A stretch of DNA of 64,000 bases from Mucilaginibacter sp. SMC90 (lineage in GTDB: Bacteria > Bacteroidota > Bacteroidia > Sphingobacteriales > Sphingobacteriaceae): NCBI RefSeq assembly GCF_022811725.1, contig NZ_CP094527.1:2046001-2110000 (forward strand), given 5' to 3'. Under the pieces are notes generated by a model. It saw nothing but the letters and a program-made list of their open reading frames with translations. It had not been told where the DNA came from and made no database searches. Every line of letters starts with the position of its first letter. Position 1 is the first letter of the stretch. Shown here piece after piece: positions 52,092-60,821 of this stretch. Made by a program: the position numbers and the translations under genes.

Positions 52092-53594
52092 ATGAAGAAC
52101 GTAAGATTTTTATTATTAGCGATGTGTTGTTTGGTGACCGGGTGTAAAAAGGATATCGTAGCTGTAAAGCAATCATTTGCTCCGGATGAAGTAAAAACAG
52201 GAGATAAGCCTGTCACTATGGATTCGACCCCGGCAAGTGCACTGAAAGGTGTTAACTGGGCAGCCGATGGTGATAATTTTAGTGATGGGATACTGGTATT
52301 AAGCGGTTTGACATCTGCCGATAGTTATGCCACGGTTTCGGCCAAAGCCGATGCTGTTTTATCAGGTATACAAACCAACACAGGGGCCAATACAGTACGG
52401 CTGCCTGTAAATTATTCAACCGTGTCACAAACCTGGTGGAACTCATACACCGGTGTTATTGATAAAGCCCTGAGCAAGGGAATGAACGTAATATTAGGTT
52501 ACTGGGAAGCCAAATCATCTGAAGATGGTAAGATTGACAACACGACCGAGTTTTGGTCGATGTGGCAAACTATTGTTACTAAATACGGCAGCAATGCCCA
52601 TGTGTACTTTGAAATTTTTAATGAACCGCACGGCTATTCATTAGCCGACTGGACAACTATTTGCGCCCAATGGTTAAGTAATTATCCGTCAGTTCCGCAG
52701 GGCCGGATCCTCATCAGTGGTACTTCCTATTCGCAGGATATTACCGGTGTAGGGGCCGACAGCCGTTTTTCAGGCTGCCTTTTATCTATACATGATTATA
52801 CTTTTTTCAGTAACGGCACACTTACAACAGCGCTGCAATGGGAAAACCGCTTTAAAGCTAATATCGGCGCTTACAGCAGCCGCGCGGTGCTTACCGAGTT
52901 TGGCATCCCGATGACGGGCGGTAAAAACTATACCGGCGCTATTGGAGCTGACCAGGAAATAGCCTATATGCAAGGTTTAACCAACCAGGCACGTATTTAT
53001 GGTATGGGGGCCGTTTACTGGCCTGGCGTACGCACCGGCGATAGTTATGCCATTCAGCAACTAAGCGGTACGGGTACAAGCCTTACCGTATCAACAACAA
53101 ATGCATCGGGCTTAAGCCGTATCAAATATGCATGGGGCGTTGGTGCAGGTGGCACCGATACTTTTTATACTGGTGCTTACTACCGGTTTTTAAATGTTAA
53201 CAGCGGCCAGGCGCTTGATGTTAACGGCGGTTCAACTGTTAACGGGGCGGGCATTATACAATGGCCTCAAAACGGGGGTAACAATCAGCAATGGATTATT
53301 GCAAACAACGGCGGTGGTTATTACAAGGTAACTAACCGCAACAGCGGCCAGTCGCTTGATGTTAATATGAGTTCGACAGCTAACGGCGCTGGCATTATAC
53401 AATGGCCCTGGAACGGGGGTAACAACCAACAGTGGCAGCTTACTGCTACCAGTAATGGTATCTATAAAGTACTTAACCGCAACAGCGGGCTTGCGCTTGA
53501 TGTTAACGGGGCTTCAACCGCCAACGGCGCGGGTATTATACAATGGCCTTATGGCGGTAGCACAAACCAGCAATGGCAAATTGTGCAACAATAA
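52092..53594 (+). CDS. GH5-type endo-glycosidase lipoprotein with C-terminal ricin lectin domain
   Basis: The 500-residue lipoprotein has lipobox LVTGC near residue 17. The GH5-like barrel has the acid/base Glu178 in IFNEPHG and the nucleophile Glu269 in LTEFGIP, with the early motif NTVRLPVNYST. Residues about 360-500 are three 47-residue ricin-type repeats, each with LDVN and QQW. An endo-acting surface enzyme that cuts the polymer for SusCD is the usual role. Whether it is a glucanase, galactanase or mannanase is not decided by the sequence. Confidence 0.87.
   Translation: MKNVRFLLLAMCCLVTGCKKDIVAVKQSFAPDEVKTGDKPVTMDSTPASALKGVNWAADGDNFSDGILVLSGLTSADSYATVSAKADAVLSGIQTNTGANTVRLPVNYSTVSQTWWNSYTGVIDKALSKGMNVILGYWEAKSSEDGKIDNTTEFWSMWQTIVTKYGSNAHVYFEIFNEPHGYSLADWTTICAQWLSNYPSVPQGRILISGTSYSQDITGVGADSRFSGCLLSIHDYTFFSNGTLTTALQWENRFKANIGAYSSRAVLTEFGIPMTGGKNYTGAIGADQEIAYMQGLTNQARIYGMGAVYWPGVRTGDSYAIQQLSGTGTSLTVSTTNASGLSRIKYAWGVGAGGTDTFYTGAYYRFLNVNSGQALDVNGGSTVNGAGIIQWPQNGGNNQQWIIANNGGGYYKVTNRNSGQSLDVNMSSTANGAGIIQWPWNGGNNQQWQLTATSNGIYKVLNRNSGLALDVNGASTANGAGIIQWPYGGSTNQQWQIVQQ
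53199..53594 (+). repeat. Three 141-bp tandem repeats encoding the ricin lectin lobes
   Basis: AACAGCGG-type repeat starts lie at 53199, 53340 and 53481, exactly 141 bases apart. Each unit has GGCGCGGGTATTATACAATGG-like bases (first 20 similar in all) and ends in CAACAGTGG or CAGCAATGG. The last unit is cut short by the stop at 53594. Protein lobes alpha, beta and gamma of a beta-trefoil match the three units. Confidence 0.85.
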
Positions 53595-53600
53595 TATTGC

Positions 53601-53632
53601 AATAAAACAGCGCTGTTTAGTGCTGTTTTATT
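53601..53632 (+). terminator. Terminator-like hairpin after the GH5 gene
   Basis: AATAAAACAGC (53601-53611) and GCTGTTTTATT (53622-53632) are perfect complements with a ten-base loop. It sits 6 bases after the stop and 16 bases before the GH30 start, so it may stop part of the transcripts or shape mRNA ends. Confidence 0.6.
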
Positions 53633-53648
53633 TGTTGATTTAAATGAG

Positions 53649-55184
53649 ATGATAATAAAAACTACTATAAGAAAAGTACTGTTTGCAGCCGCGGCTTTAG
53701 GGCTTAATATCCCTCTTGCAAGCAGCCAAACCAAAGAGGCTACTATTGATATTGATCTTTCCAAAACGTATCAAACTATCAGCAATTTTGGCGCGTCAGA
53801 TGCATGGTCATGCCAGTTTGTTGGTAACTGGCCAGATGACAAGCGCAACAAAATTGCCGATTTGCTTTTTAGCCGGGATAACAATGCCGATGGTTCACCC
53901 AGGGGGATAGGTTTATCCATGTGGCGGTTTAATATCGGCGCAGGCAGTAGCCAGCAAGGGAATGATAGTGGTATTAAAGACGAGTGGCGCCGTGCCGAGT
54001 CGTTTTTAAATAGCGATGGTAGTTACAACTGGCAAAATCAGGCCGGGCAGGTGTGGTTTCTGAAAGCTGCTAAGCAACGCGGGGTTAAACAATTTTTAGG
54101 TTTTAATAATAGTCCGCCGGTGCAGTTTACTGTTAATGGTAAAGCTTATGCAAATGGCGGCAAAGTAAACATAGCTGCTGATAAATATGATGCTTATGCA
54201 TTGTTTTTGGCCAAAGTGGTAAAAGGCGTTGAGCAGGTAAGTAACGTGAAGTTTAATTATATAAGCCCTATAAATGAACCGCAATGGGATTGGAGTGATG
54301 GCGGACAGGAGGGTGCTCCATATAACAACACAGAGATAGCCGGAGTGATAAAGGCTATTAATAAAGAGTTTGTAAATAATAAAGTGGGTTCAAAAATCCT
54401 GGTTGGTGAAGCAGGCAGCATTAACTATTTATTTACCAAAGGCGATAAGCCGGGTAAAGGCAGCCAAATAGCAGATTTTTTTAAACCGGGATCAGAGAAT
54501 TACATAGGCGATCTGCCTTCGGTGGCCAAAACTATTTCGGCTCATAGCTATTTCACTACGTCGCCAATGGCATCATCAGTAAAAGCCCGTACGACACTGG
54601 CCGATAGTGTGGCAGTTGTAAAAGGGCTTGATTTTTGGCAATCGGAGTATTGCATTTTAGGCGATAACGCAGGTGAAATAAACGGCAACAAGCGTGATCT
54701 TGGTATTGACGCGGCGCTGTACCTGGCATCTGTGATCCATACCGATCTTACCGCAGCCAATGCCTCGGCCTGGCAATGGTGGACTTCCATATCTGCCTAT
54801 GACTATAAGGATGGCCTCATCTACATTGATAAAAATAAAACTGACGGAAACTTTTACGCCAGTAAAATGCTTTGGGCCCTGGGCAACTACAGCAGGTTTG
54901 TTAACCCGGGCGCAGTAAGGGTTGACGCTGTGGTTTCAGTATCTGCCGAAGGAAAGCCTTTGCTTGCTTCGGCATTTAAAAATGGGAAAAACGTAACTGT
55001 GGTTGTGATCAATCCGGGAACAAGCGATGTAACTGCAGCCCTTAACATCAATAGTGCTAAAGTTCAGTTTACGTCATCGTACTTAACATCACAGGCCGAT
55101 GAGCTTAAGGCCAATAAAATAACCGGCAGTAAAACTATTATTCCGGCCCGTTCTGTCATTACCATTACAGGTGTCATCAAATAG
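53649..55184 (+). CDS. GH30 glycoside hydrolase, candidate endo-beta-1,6-galactanase
   Basis: The 511-residue protein has a signal peptide ending near LASSQ. The GH30 barrel shows FGASDAWSCQFVG near the start, acid/base Glu210 in SPINEPQWDW and nucleophile Glu333 in FWQSEYCIL, followed by a beta-sandwich with LASAFKNGKNVTVVVIN. The INEPQW form and length resemble GH30 subfamilies that cut beta-1,6-galactan; other GH30 members act on beta-1,6-glucan, xylan or fucosides. The GH35 and GH2 beta-galactosidases next to it favour a galactan. Confidence 0.85.
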   Translation: MIIKTTIRKVLFAAAALGLNIPLASSQTKEATIDIDLSKTYQTISNFGASDAWSCQFVGNWPDDKRNKIADLLFSRDNNADGSPRGIGLSMWRFNIGAGSSQQGNDSGIKDEWRRAESFLNSDGSYNWQNQAGQVWFLKAAKQRGVKQFLGFNNSPPVQFTVNGKAYANGGKVNIAADKYDAYALFLAKVVKGVEQVSNVKFNYISPINEPQWDWSDGGQEGAPYNNTEIAGVIKAINKEFVNNKVGSKILVGEAGSINYLFTKGDKPGKGSQIADFFKPGSENYIGDLPSVAKTISAHSYFTTSPMASSVKARTTLADSVAVVKGLDFWQSEYCILGDNAGEINGNKRDLGIDAALYLASVIHTDLTAANASAWQWWTSISAYDYKDGLIYIDKNKTDGNFYASKMLWALGNYSRFVNPGAVRVDAVVSVSAEGKPLLASAFKNGKNVTVVVINPGTSDVTAALNINSAKVQFTSSYLTSQADELKANKITGSKTIIPARSVITITGVIK

Positions 55185-55205
55185 CATCTTTATTACTATC
55201 ATAAA

Positions 55206-57638
55206 ATGAAAAATAAAAATTATCTGCTTCTTATTTTACTCGGTATTGTATTGCTGCCCGGTGTGCTCAAAGCACAGGGGAGTGGCAAGCCGGCTTTATT
55301 TAATTCGGCCTGGGGTTTCCACAAAGGCGATATCAACGCAGGTATCAGCGGGATTGCAGCCGAAACACAATGGAAAACTGTTGATCTTCCGCATGACTGG
55401 AGCATTGAAGGCCCCTTCAGCAATGAGTGGGCAAGCGCCACCGGCTATTTGCCTGGTGGAATAGGCTGGTATAAAAAAACTTTTAATGGTAATGCCACCT
55501 GGAAAGGGAAGCAGGTGTATGTTTATTTTGATGGGGTATATAAAAACAGTGAGGTATGGATCAATGGGCATTCATTAGGAAAACGCCCAAATGGCTTTAT
55601 CTCGTTTCAGTATGAGCTAAGCAAGTATTTAAATTTAAATAGTAAAAATACTATAGCTGTAAGGGTAGATCATAGCGAGTTTGCCGATTCGCGCTGGTAT
55701 ACAGGTTCGGGTATTTACCGTAATGTATACCTGATTGTTAAAGATCGTGTACACATTGCCCCCTGGGATGTTGCATTTACAACACCTGATGTTTCGGCAG
55801 AAAAAGCTACCGTAAAGGTTAAAGTGAGCGTTACCAATAGCAACGCAGCAGATGCAGCCGTATCAGTTAAAGTAAACCTGCTTGATGAAAAGGGAAAAGC
55901 GGCTGTTGCCCTGCAAAAGCAAATAAAAGTAAAACCGGGCACTCATGATGTTGAGTTTGAGCAGGAGGTTAAATCTCCGCAGCTATGGGATACCGAACAA
56001 TCAAACCTCTACAAACTACAGGTATCGCTTAGCCGCAATGGTAAAGCATTTGACGAGGTAACGCAATCTGTAGGGATCAGAAGTATCCGTTTTGATAAGG
56101 ATAAAGGTTTCTTTTTGAACGATAAAAGTACAAAGCTTAAAGGCGTTTGTATCCATGACGACGCAGGTGCGCTGGGTGTTGCCGTTCCTGAAGAAGTTTG
56201 GGTACGCAGGCTGAAAATATTGAAAGATGTGGGTGTAAACTCACTCAGGTTAAGCCACAACCCTCATGCCGATTATTTGTACGATCTGTGCGATAAAATG
56301 GGCTTTTTAGTGATGGATGAAGCCTTTGATGAGTGGGAGGCAGGAAAAAACAAATGGGTAGCCGGCTGGAATGTGGGCACGCCATCTAAAAATGGGTATC
56401 ACGAATATTTTAAAGAATGGGCAGATAGGGATGTAGCGGATATGGTGCAGCGCTCGCGTAACCACCCATCAATTATCATGTGGAGTATCGGTAATGAGAT
56501 CGATTATCCTAATGACCCTTATACACATGAAGTATTAAACACTGGCCGTAACCCGCAGATCTATGGGAAAGGCTACCTGCCGGATCATCCGCCAGCAAGT
56601 GAATTGACACCTATAGCCAAACAACTGGTTAAGGCCGTTAAAGCCGTTGATACTACCCGCCCGGTAACCGCTGCTTTAGCCGGTGTGGTAATGTCAAACG
56701 AGGTAGGCTATCCGGAAGTGCTTGACGTTGTTGGTTATAATTACCAGGAATACCGCTATCCGGAAGATCATAAAAAATATCCTAACCGTATTATTTACGG
56801 CAGCGAGAATGGTATGGCCCAGCAAGCCTGGAACGCTGTTGATAGTAATGAATACATTTCGGCCCAATACTTATGGACAGGTATCGACTACCTGGGCGAG
56901 GCCGGTAAATGGCCGCAACGCAGTAACGGTGCCGGTTTAATTGATTTAGCCGGTTTTAAGAAGCCGGAGTATTTTTTCAGGCAAAGTTTATGGTCGGTAA
57001 AGCCAATGGTTTATGTGGGCGCGCGTGCAATAACCAGTACCGAAGACAAAGGGATCTGGAGCCATCGTACCGCCGAGCCCGTTTGGAACTGGCAGCCAGG
57101 CAGCAAAATAAAAGTTGATTGCTTTACCAACTGCCAGGAAGCCGAATTATTCCTGAACGGTAAATCGCTTGGTAAACAATCGCGCAGCACTGCAAAAGGG
57201 CAGGTTCCGTCATGGCAGGTTGATTATGAACCCGGCGAACTTGTTGTAAAAGGCTATAACAACGGTATTGAAGTTTGCACCAACAATATAAAAACAACAG
57301 GGGATGCTTATCAGCTAAAGGCTGTAGCTGATAATACCACTTTTGGCAGCGGCACAAAAGGGTTAAGCCAAATTGAAATTTACATTACCGATAAAGATGG
57401 TAACCATGTGTTCAATGCTACTGACGAGGTAACGGTATCAGTAACCGGGCCCGCTAAGTTATTAGGCCTGGAAAGCGGGAGTACCAGCAGCCATGAAAAC
57501 TATCAGGCTAATCAACGTAAGGTAGTGCATGGACATTTGTTAGCCTATATACAAACCACTGGTAACAAAGGCAATGTACAGTTGCAGTTTAGTGCCGGTA
57601 ACCTTAAATCATCAACCATAACATTAACCGTAAAATAA
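55206..57638 (+). CDS. GH2 beta-galactosidase-type enzyme with DUF4982-like C terminus
   Basis: The 810-residue protein has a signal peptide (KNKNYLLLILLGIVLLPGVL, cleaved near LKAQ). The jelly roll has DLPHDWSIEGPF and GGIGWYKKTF. The barrel has the acid/base Glu431 in SIGNEIDYP and nucleophile Glu534 in YGSENGMAQQ. C-terminal Ig-like domains follow (about 600-810; DCFTNCQEAELFLNGKSLGK). This short GH2 type removes terminal beta-galactose or related sugars. It lies 21 bp after the GH30 gene. Confidence 0.92.
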   Translation: MKNKNYLLLILLGIVLLPGVLKAQGSGKPALFNSAWGFHKGDINAGISGIAAETQWKTVDLPHDWSIEGPFSNEWASATGYLPGGIGWYKKTFNGNATWKGKQVYVYFDGVYKNSEVWINGHSLGKRPNGFISFQYELSKYLNLNSKNTIAVRVDHSEFADSRWYTGSGIYRNVYLIVKDRVHIAPWDVAFTTPDVSAEKATVKVKVSVTNSNAADAAVSVKVNLLDEKGKAAVALQKQIKVKPGTHDVEFEQEVKSPQLWDTEQSNLYKLQVSLSRNGKAFDEVTQSVGIRSIRFDKDKGFFLNDKSTKLKGVCIHDDAGALGVAVPEEVWVRRLKILKDVGVNSLRLSHNPHADYLYDLCDKMGFLVMDEAFDEWEAGKNKWVAGWNVGTPSKNGYHEYFKEWADRDVADMVQRSRNHPSIIMWSIGNEIDYPNDPYTHEVLNTGRNPQIYGKGYLPDHPPASELTPIAKQLVKAVKAVDTTRPVTAALAGVVMSNEVGYPEVLDVVGYNYQEYRYPEDHKKYPNRIIYGSENGMAQQAWNAVDSNEYISAQYLWTGIDYLGEAGKWPQRSNGAGLIDLAGFKKPEYFFRQSLWSVKPMVYVGARAITSTEDKGIWSHRTAEPVWNWQPGSKIKVDCFTNCQEAELFLNGKSLGKQSRSTAKGQVPSWQVDYEPGELVVKGYNNGIEVCTNNIKTTGDAYQLKAVADNTTFGSGTKGLSQIEIYITDKDGNHVFNATDEVTVSVTGPAKLLGLESGSTSSHENYQANQRKVVHGHLLAYIQTTGNKGNVQLQFSAGNLKSSTITLTVK

Positions 57639-57683
57639 CCACCCCATATATCGATAAATATAATTCCTGCATTTTTTTAATTT

Positions 57684-59519
57684 ATGAAGCTTATAAAACT
57701 ATTGTTCCTGTTTGTTATCCTGTTTGCATCTTCAACGCTAAAGGCTCAAACCAATAAACACAATTTTGCCCTTGGCGATACCACGTTTCTGCTGGATGGT
57801 AAACCTTTACAGATCATCTCGGGCGAGATGCATTATACCCGTGTTCCGCGCGAAGCCTGGCGTCAACGTATGAAAATGGCCAAAGCAATGGGCTTAAATA
57901 CCATTGGTACTTATGTTTTCTGGAATGTACACGAACCGCAAAAAGGACATTATGATTTTGCAGGCAATCATGACATAGCCGAATTTGTGAAGATAGCCAA
58001 AGAGGAAGGACTTTGGGTAATATTACGTCCCAGCCCTTATGTTTGTGCCGAATGGGAGTTTGGCGGCTATCCTTACTGGCTCGAAAAGGAGCAGGGTTTA
58101 GTTGTACGCAGCAAGGAGCCTAAATACCTGGAGGCTTATAAAAAATACCTTACTGAAGTAGGTAAGCAATTATCTCCGTTGCTGGTAAATCATGGCGGTA
58201 ACATTTTAATGGTGCAGATTGAGAATGAATACGGTTCATACGGCAGCGATAAAGATTATCTTGCCCTTAACCGCAAAATGTTCGTCGATGCAGGTTTTGA
58301 TTGCCAGCTTTATACCTGCGATCCGGAACCTGCCATTAAAGATGGCCATTTACCGGGTTTGTTACCTGCTATAAACGGCGTTGATGATGTAGCAAAAGTT
58401 AAAAAACTGATCAATGAAAATTATAATGGCAAAGGCCCTTATTTTATTGCCGAATGGTACCCTGCCTGGTTTGACTGGTGGGGTACGCCGCACCATACTA
58501 TCCCTGCAGATAAGTATGTACCGAAACTTGATTCGGTATTAGCGGCAGGTATTTCTATCAATATGTACATGTTTCATGGTGGTACAACCCGTGGTTTCAT
58601 GAATGGCGCAAACTATAACGATCAAAATCCTTATGAGCCGCAAATCAGTAGTTACGACTATGATGCGCCGCTTGATGAGGCCGGTAATGCCACCGATAAA
58701 TTCATGAAATTCAGGGCCGTGATCAGTAAGCACCTGCCTGCAGGTGTAACCCTGCCCGAAGTTCCGGCAGCTAAGCCCGCCATGAATCTTCCGGCTATTA
58801 ATTTTACCAAATCAACAAGTTTGTTTGATGTATTGCCGGCTGCTAAGATCAACAGTACGCCACTTACTTTTGAAGACCTGAACCAGGCATATGGCTTTGT
58901 ATTGTACCGCACAACAATTGACGGCGGTAAATCGGGCCTGCTTAAACTTAAAGACCTGCGCGATTACGGAATGGTTTATGTAAACGGCAAACGTGTGGGT
59001 ATTGTTGACAGGCGTAAATACCAGGACAGCCTGATGATCACTTTGCCTAAAGGAAAGGTGACATTAGATATCCTGGTTGAAAACCTTGGCCGCATTAATT
59101 TTGGCCCGTACCTGCTTAAAAACAAAAAAGGTATTACAGAAAAGGTGCTTTTTGCCGGCACAGAGGTTAAAAACTGGAAAATGTATTCGCTGCCATTTGA
59201 TGATATCAGCAAAGTAAAAGCAAACTCCGCAGCTAAAAAGACTGCTAATAACTCGCCTCAATTAAAGAAAGCTACTTTTAAAGTTGATAAATTAGCCGAT
59301 ACTTACCTTGATATGAGCAAGTGGGGTAAAGGTATCGTTTGGATCAATGGGCACAACCTGGGCCGTTACTGGTATTACGGTCCGCAACAAACCGTGTATG
59401 TACCGGTTGAGTGGTTAAAGAAAGGCGATAATGAAATAACCGTGCTTGAACTGATAAAACCATCGGTAAATAAATTGAATGCTATTGATCATCCTATTCT
59501 GGATGTTTTAGGGAAATAG
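57684..59519 (+). CDS. GH35 beta-galactosidase
   Basis: The 611-residue protein has a signal peptide ending near TLKAQ. The GH35 barrel has SGEMHYTRVPREAWRQRMKM, TYVFWNVHEPQKG and the acid/base Glu182 in QIENEYGSYG. The nucleophile is Glu257 in AEWYPAWFDWWG. C-terminal jelly rolls end with WGKGIVWINGHNLGRYWYYG, typical of the family. It should remove terminal beta-galactose from oligosaccharides. It is the last gene of the HTCS-controlled PUL and ends at a bidirectional terminator. Confidence 0.94.
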   Translation: MKLIKLLFLFVILFASSTLKAQTNKHNFALGDTTFLLDGKPLQIISGEMHYTRVPREAWRQRMKMAKAMGLNTIGTYVFWNVHEPQKGHYDFAGNHDIAEFVKIAKEEGLWVILRPSPYVCAEWEFGGYPYWLEKEQGLVVRSKEPKYLEAYKKYLTEVGKQLSPLLVNHGGNILMVQIENEYGSYGSDKDYLALNRKMFVDAGFDCQLYTCDPEPAIKDGHLPGLLPAINGVDDVAKVKKLINENYNGKGPYFIAEWYPAWFDWWGTPHHTIPADKYVPKLDSVLAAGISINMYMFHGGTTRGFMNGANYNDQNPYEPQISSYDYDAPLDEAGNATDKFMKFRAVISKHLPAGVTLPEVPAAKPAMNLPAINFTKSTSLFDVLPAAKINSTPLTFEDLNQAYGFVLYRTTIDGGKSGLLKLKDLRDYGMVYVNGKRVGIVDRRKYQDSLMITLPKGKVTLDILVENLGRINFGPYLLKNKKGITEKVLFAGTEVKNWKMYSLPFDDISKVKANSAAKKTANNSPQLKKATFKVDKLADTYLDMSKWGKGIVWINGHNLGRYWYYGPQQTVYVPVEWLKKGDNEITVLELIKPSVNKLNAIDHPILDVLGK

Positions 59520-59544
59520 CTATGTGATACTTTGTAAACACAAT

Positions 59545-59593
59545 AAAACTAAAAGAGGATGCCGCTTATGCAGTGGTATCCTCTTTTAGTTTT
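59545..59593. terminator. Bidirectional terminator between convergent genes
   Basis: AAAACTAAAAGAGGATGCC (59545-59563) and the matching arm at 59575-59593 form a 19-bp stem with one G-U pair and an 11-base loop. The A-rich left end and T-rich right end allow termination in both directions, serving the GH35 gene and the minus-strand membrane protein gene. Confidence 0.88.
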
Positions 59594-59623
59594 AATTAAA
59601 AATTGGGCTGTGGCAAATAAGCG

Positions 59624-60466
59624 TTAAGCTGCTTTTGTTTTCTTTAACAGATGAACTCCAATTAAATAAGGCATTATGAAGGCAATAGCAGGCACAGCCA
59701 CGAGATAGCTCACCGTTTTGAAAGGCTCGGGCCATGAGGGTGGTAGTACAACCAGCACCATGCCTGTTAAACCAAAGAAAATATAATATCTACACACAAC
59801 AGGATTAAAAAGCCCGGTGACTTTAAGTGAAACAGCAAAAAATACCGTACCGAGGTACATTAACAGCACCTCTGTTATGCTGATCATATAAAATAAACTT
59901 TTCACGGGCCCATACCAGTCGGGGCGTTTTGTAGCATCCAATTGTATAAAAATCCGGAATGCATCTGTCAGGTAATATCCCCAAAAAGCCATATTGATGA
60001 CAAAAAGAGGTACTGCAAGGTTTATAGCCGCTGAAGCCATTACTGAATACAGGTTTTCGCCTGCAGCCTGCAGTTTTACTTTTAATAGTGCAGAACCAAA
60101 TGCCAATAAAATACCGCCTGCAATGAGTATAGTATACCGTATCTGCTGCTCAGCAGCGCTGTTAACCCAGCCTTGCAATGTTGCAGGCGGCGGCCCCATG
60201 CCCGCGAATATTGAAAATAAGAGCCAGGGCGCAAACAGTAATAATGAAGTGGTTACCTGTTGCAGTATGCTGCGGTCGTTGCTTTTGAGTTGATAGCCGC
60301 CGAGGTTCCATGCAGCTACTATCATTAAACAGGCATTGATAAGCCAAACAGGCAAGTAAATTTGATAGCTTATATGCCCTATACCAAAACCAATAGCCGC
60401 CACTATCAATGGTATAAGGCATAAGTAAACGAGGCTTAGCTTTTGCGTAAATAAGAGTGATTTCAT
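59624..60466 (-). CDS. Unknown eight-helix membrane protein
   Basis: I chose ATG 60466 (MKSLLFTQKLSLVYLCLIPL), giving 280 residues. The frame is open 24 codons upstream to 60538, but that stretch is not hydrophobic and overlaps a possible gene remnant. About eight membrane helices are visible, with little loop sequence; GMGPPPAT and YGPVKSLFYMI are the most distinct segments. I do not recognise a family and assign no function. It is alone on the minus strand, sharing the terminator with the GH35 gene. Confidence 0.65.
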   Translation of the reverse strand: MKSLLFTQKLSLVYLCLIPLIVAAIGFGIGHISYQIYLPVWLINACLMIVAAWNLGGYQLKSNDRSILQQVTTSLLLFAPWLLFSIFAGMGPPPATLQGWVNSAAEQQIRYTILIAGGILLAFGSALLKVKLQAAGENLYSVMASAAINLAVPLFVINMAFWGYYLTDAFRIFIQLDATKRPDWYGPVKSLFYMISITEVLLMYLGTVFFAVSLKVTGLFNPVVCRYYIFFGLTGMVLVVLPPSWPEPFKTVSYLVAVPAIAFIMPYLIGVHLLKKTKAA

Positions 60467-60528
60467 GGATGTTAGCAGGGTAGGATAGTTGAAACTTTTT
60501 GTAATAATCAAGCGGGGGGCCAACCCGT

Positions 60529-60645
60529 TCAAAGCCATGTTGTCTTTTCCCTGGTTTTGGATATGGTTTTGGCAATTCCTTCAAATGGTATAACCAATAG
60601 TGCCGTTGCACTTATCAAGGTGTGTACAAATGAGTTTCGTTTCAT
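60529..60645 (-). pseudogene. Possible 5' remnant of a secreted protein gene
   Basis: The 38-codon ORF starts MKRNSFVHTLISATALLVIP and continues FEGIAKTISKTREK before a stop. This looks like a signal peptide plus the first residues of a secreted protein; it reminds me of leaders on exported cupin-like proteins of Bacteroidota. Nothing after it in the three frames continues such a protein. The rest may have been lost by deletion next to the membrane protein gene. A real short peptide is the alternative. Confidence 0.35.
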
Positions 60646-60821
60646 ATGGATTTCTGTTGCGTTGTTTGAACCAATGTGCCGGAGGGAATACACAAAGCAA
60701 ATAAACGCCATGCGGTATACAATCACTTTAGAGTTTGTTGCAAATACATTCGAGTTTGTGGCATTTTTAAACTTCCAGGCGAAAGCACAAAGAGGCCGGC
60801 TGCATAAATTAGTAACAGAAA

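Noticed and set aside
53199..53594. Regular repeats considered as a CRISPR array
   Set aside because: The period is 141 bases, the whole unit repeats including the spacer, and it encodes three ricin-lectin lobes in frame with the GH5 gene.
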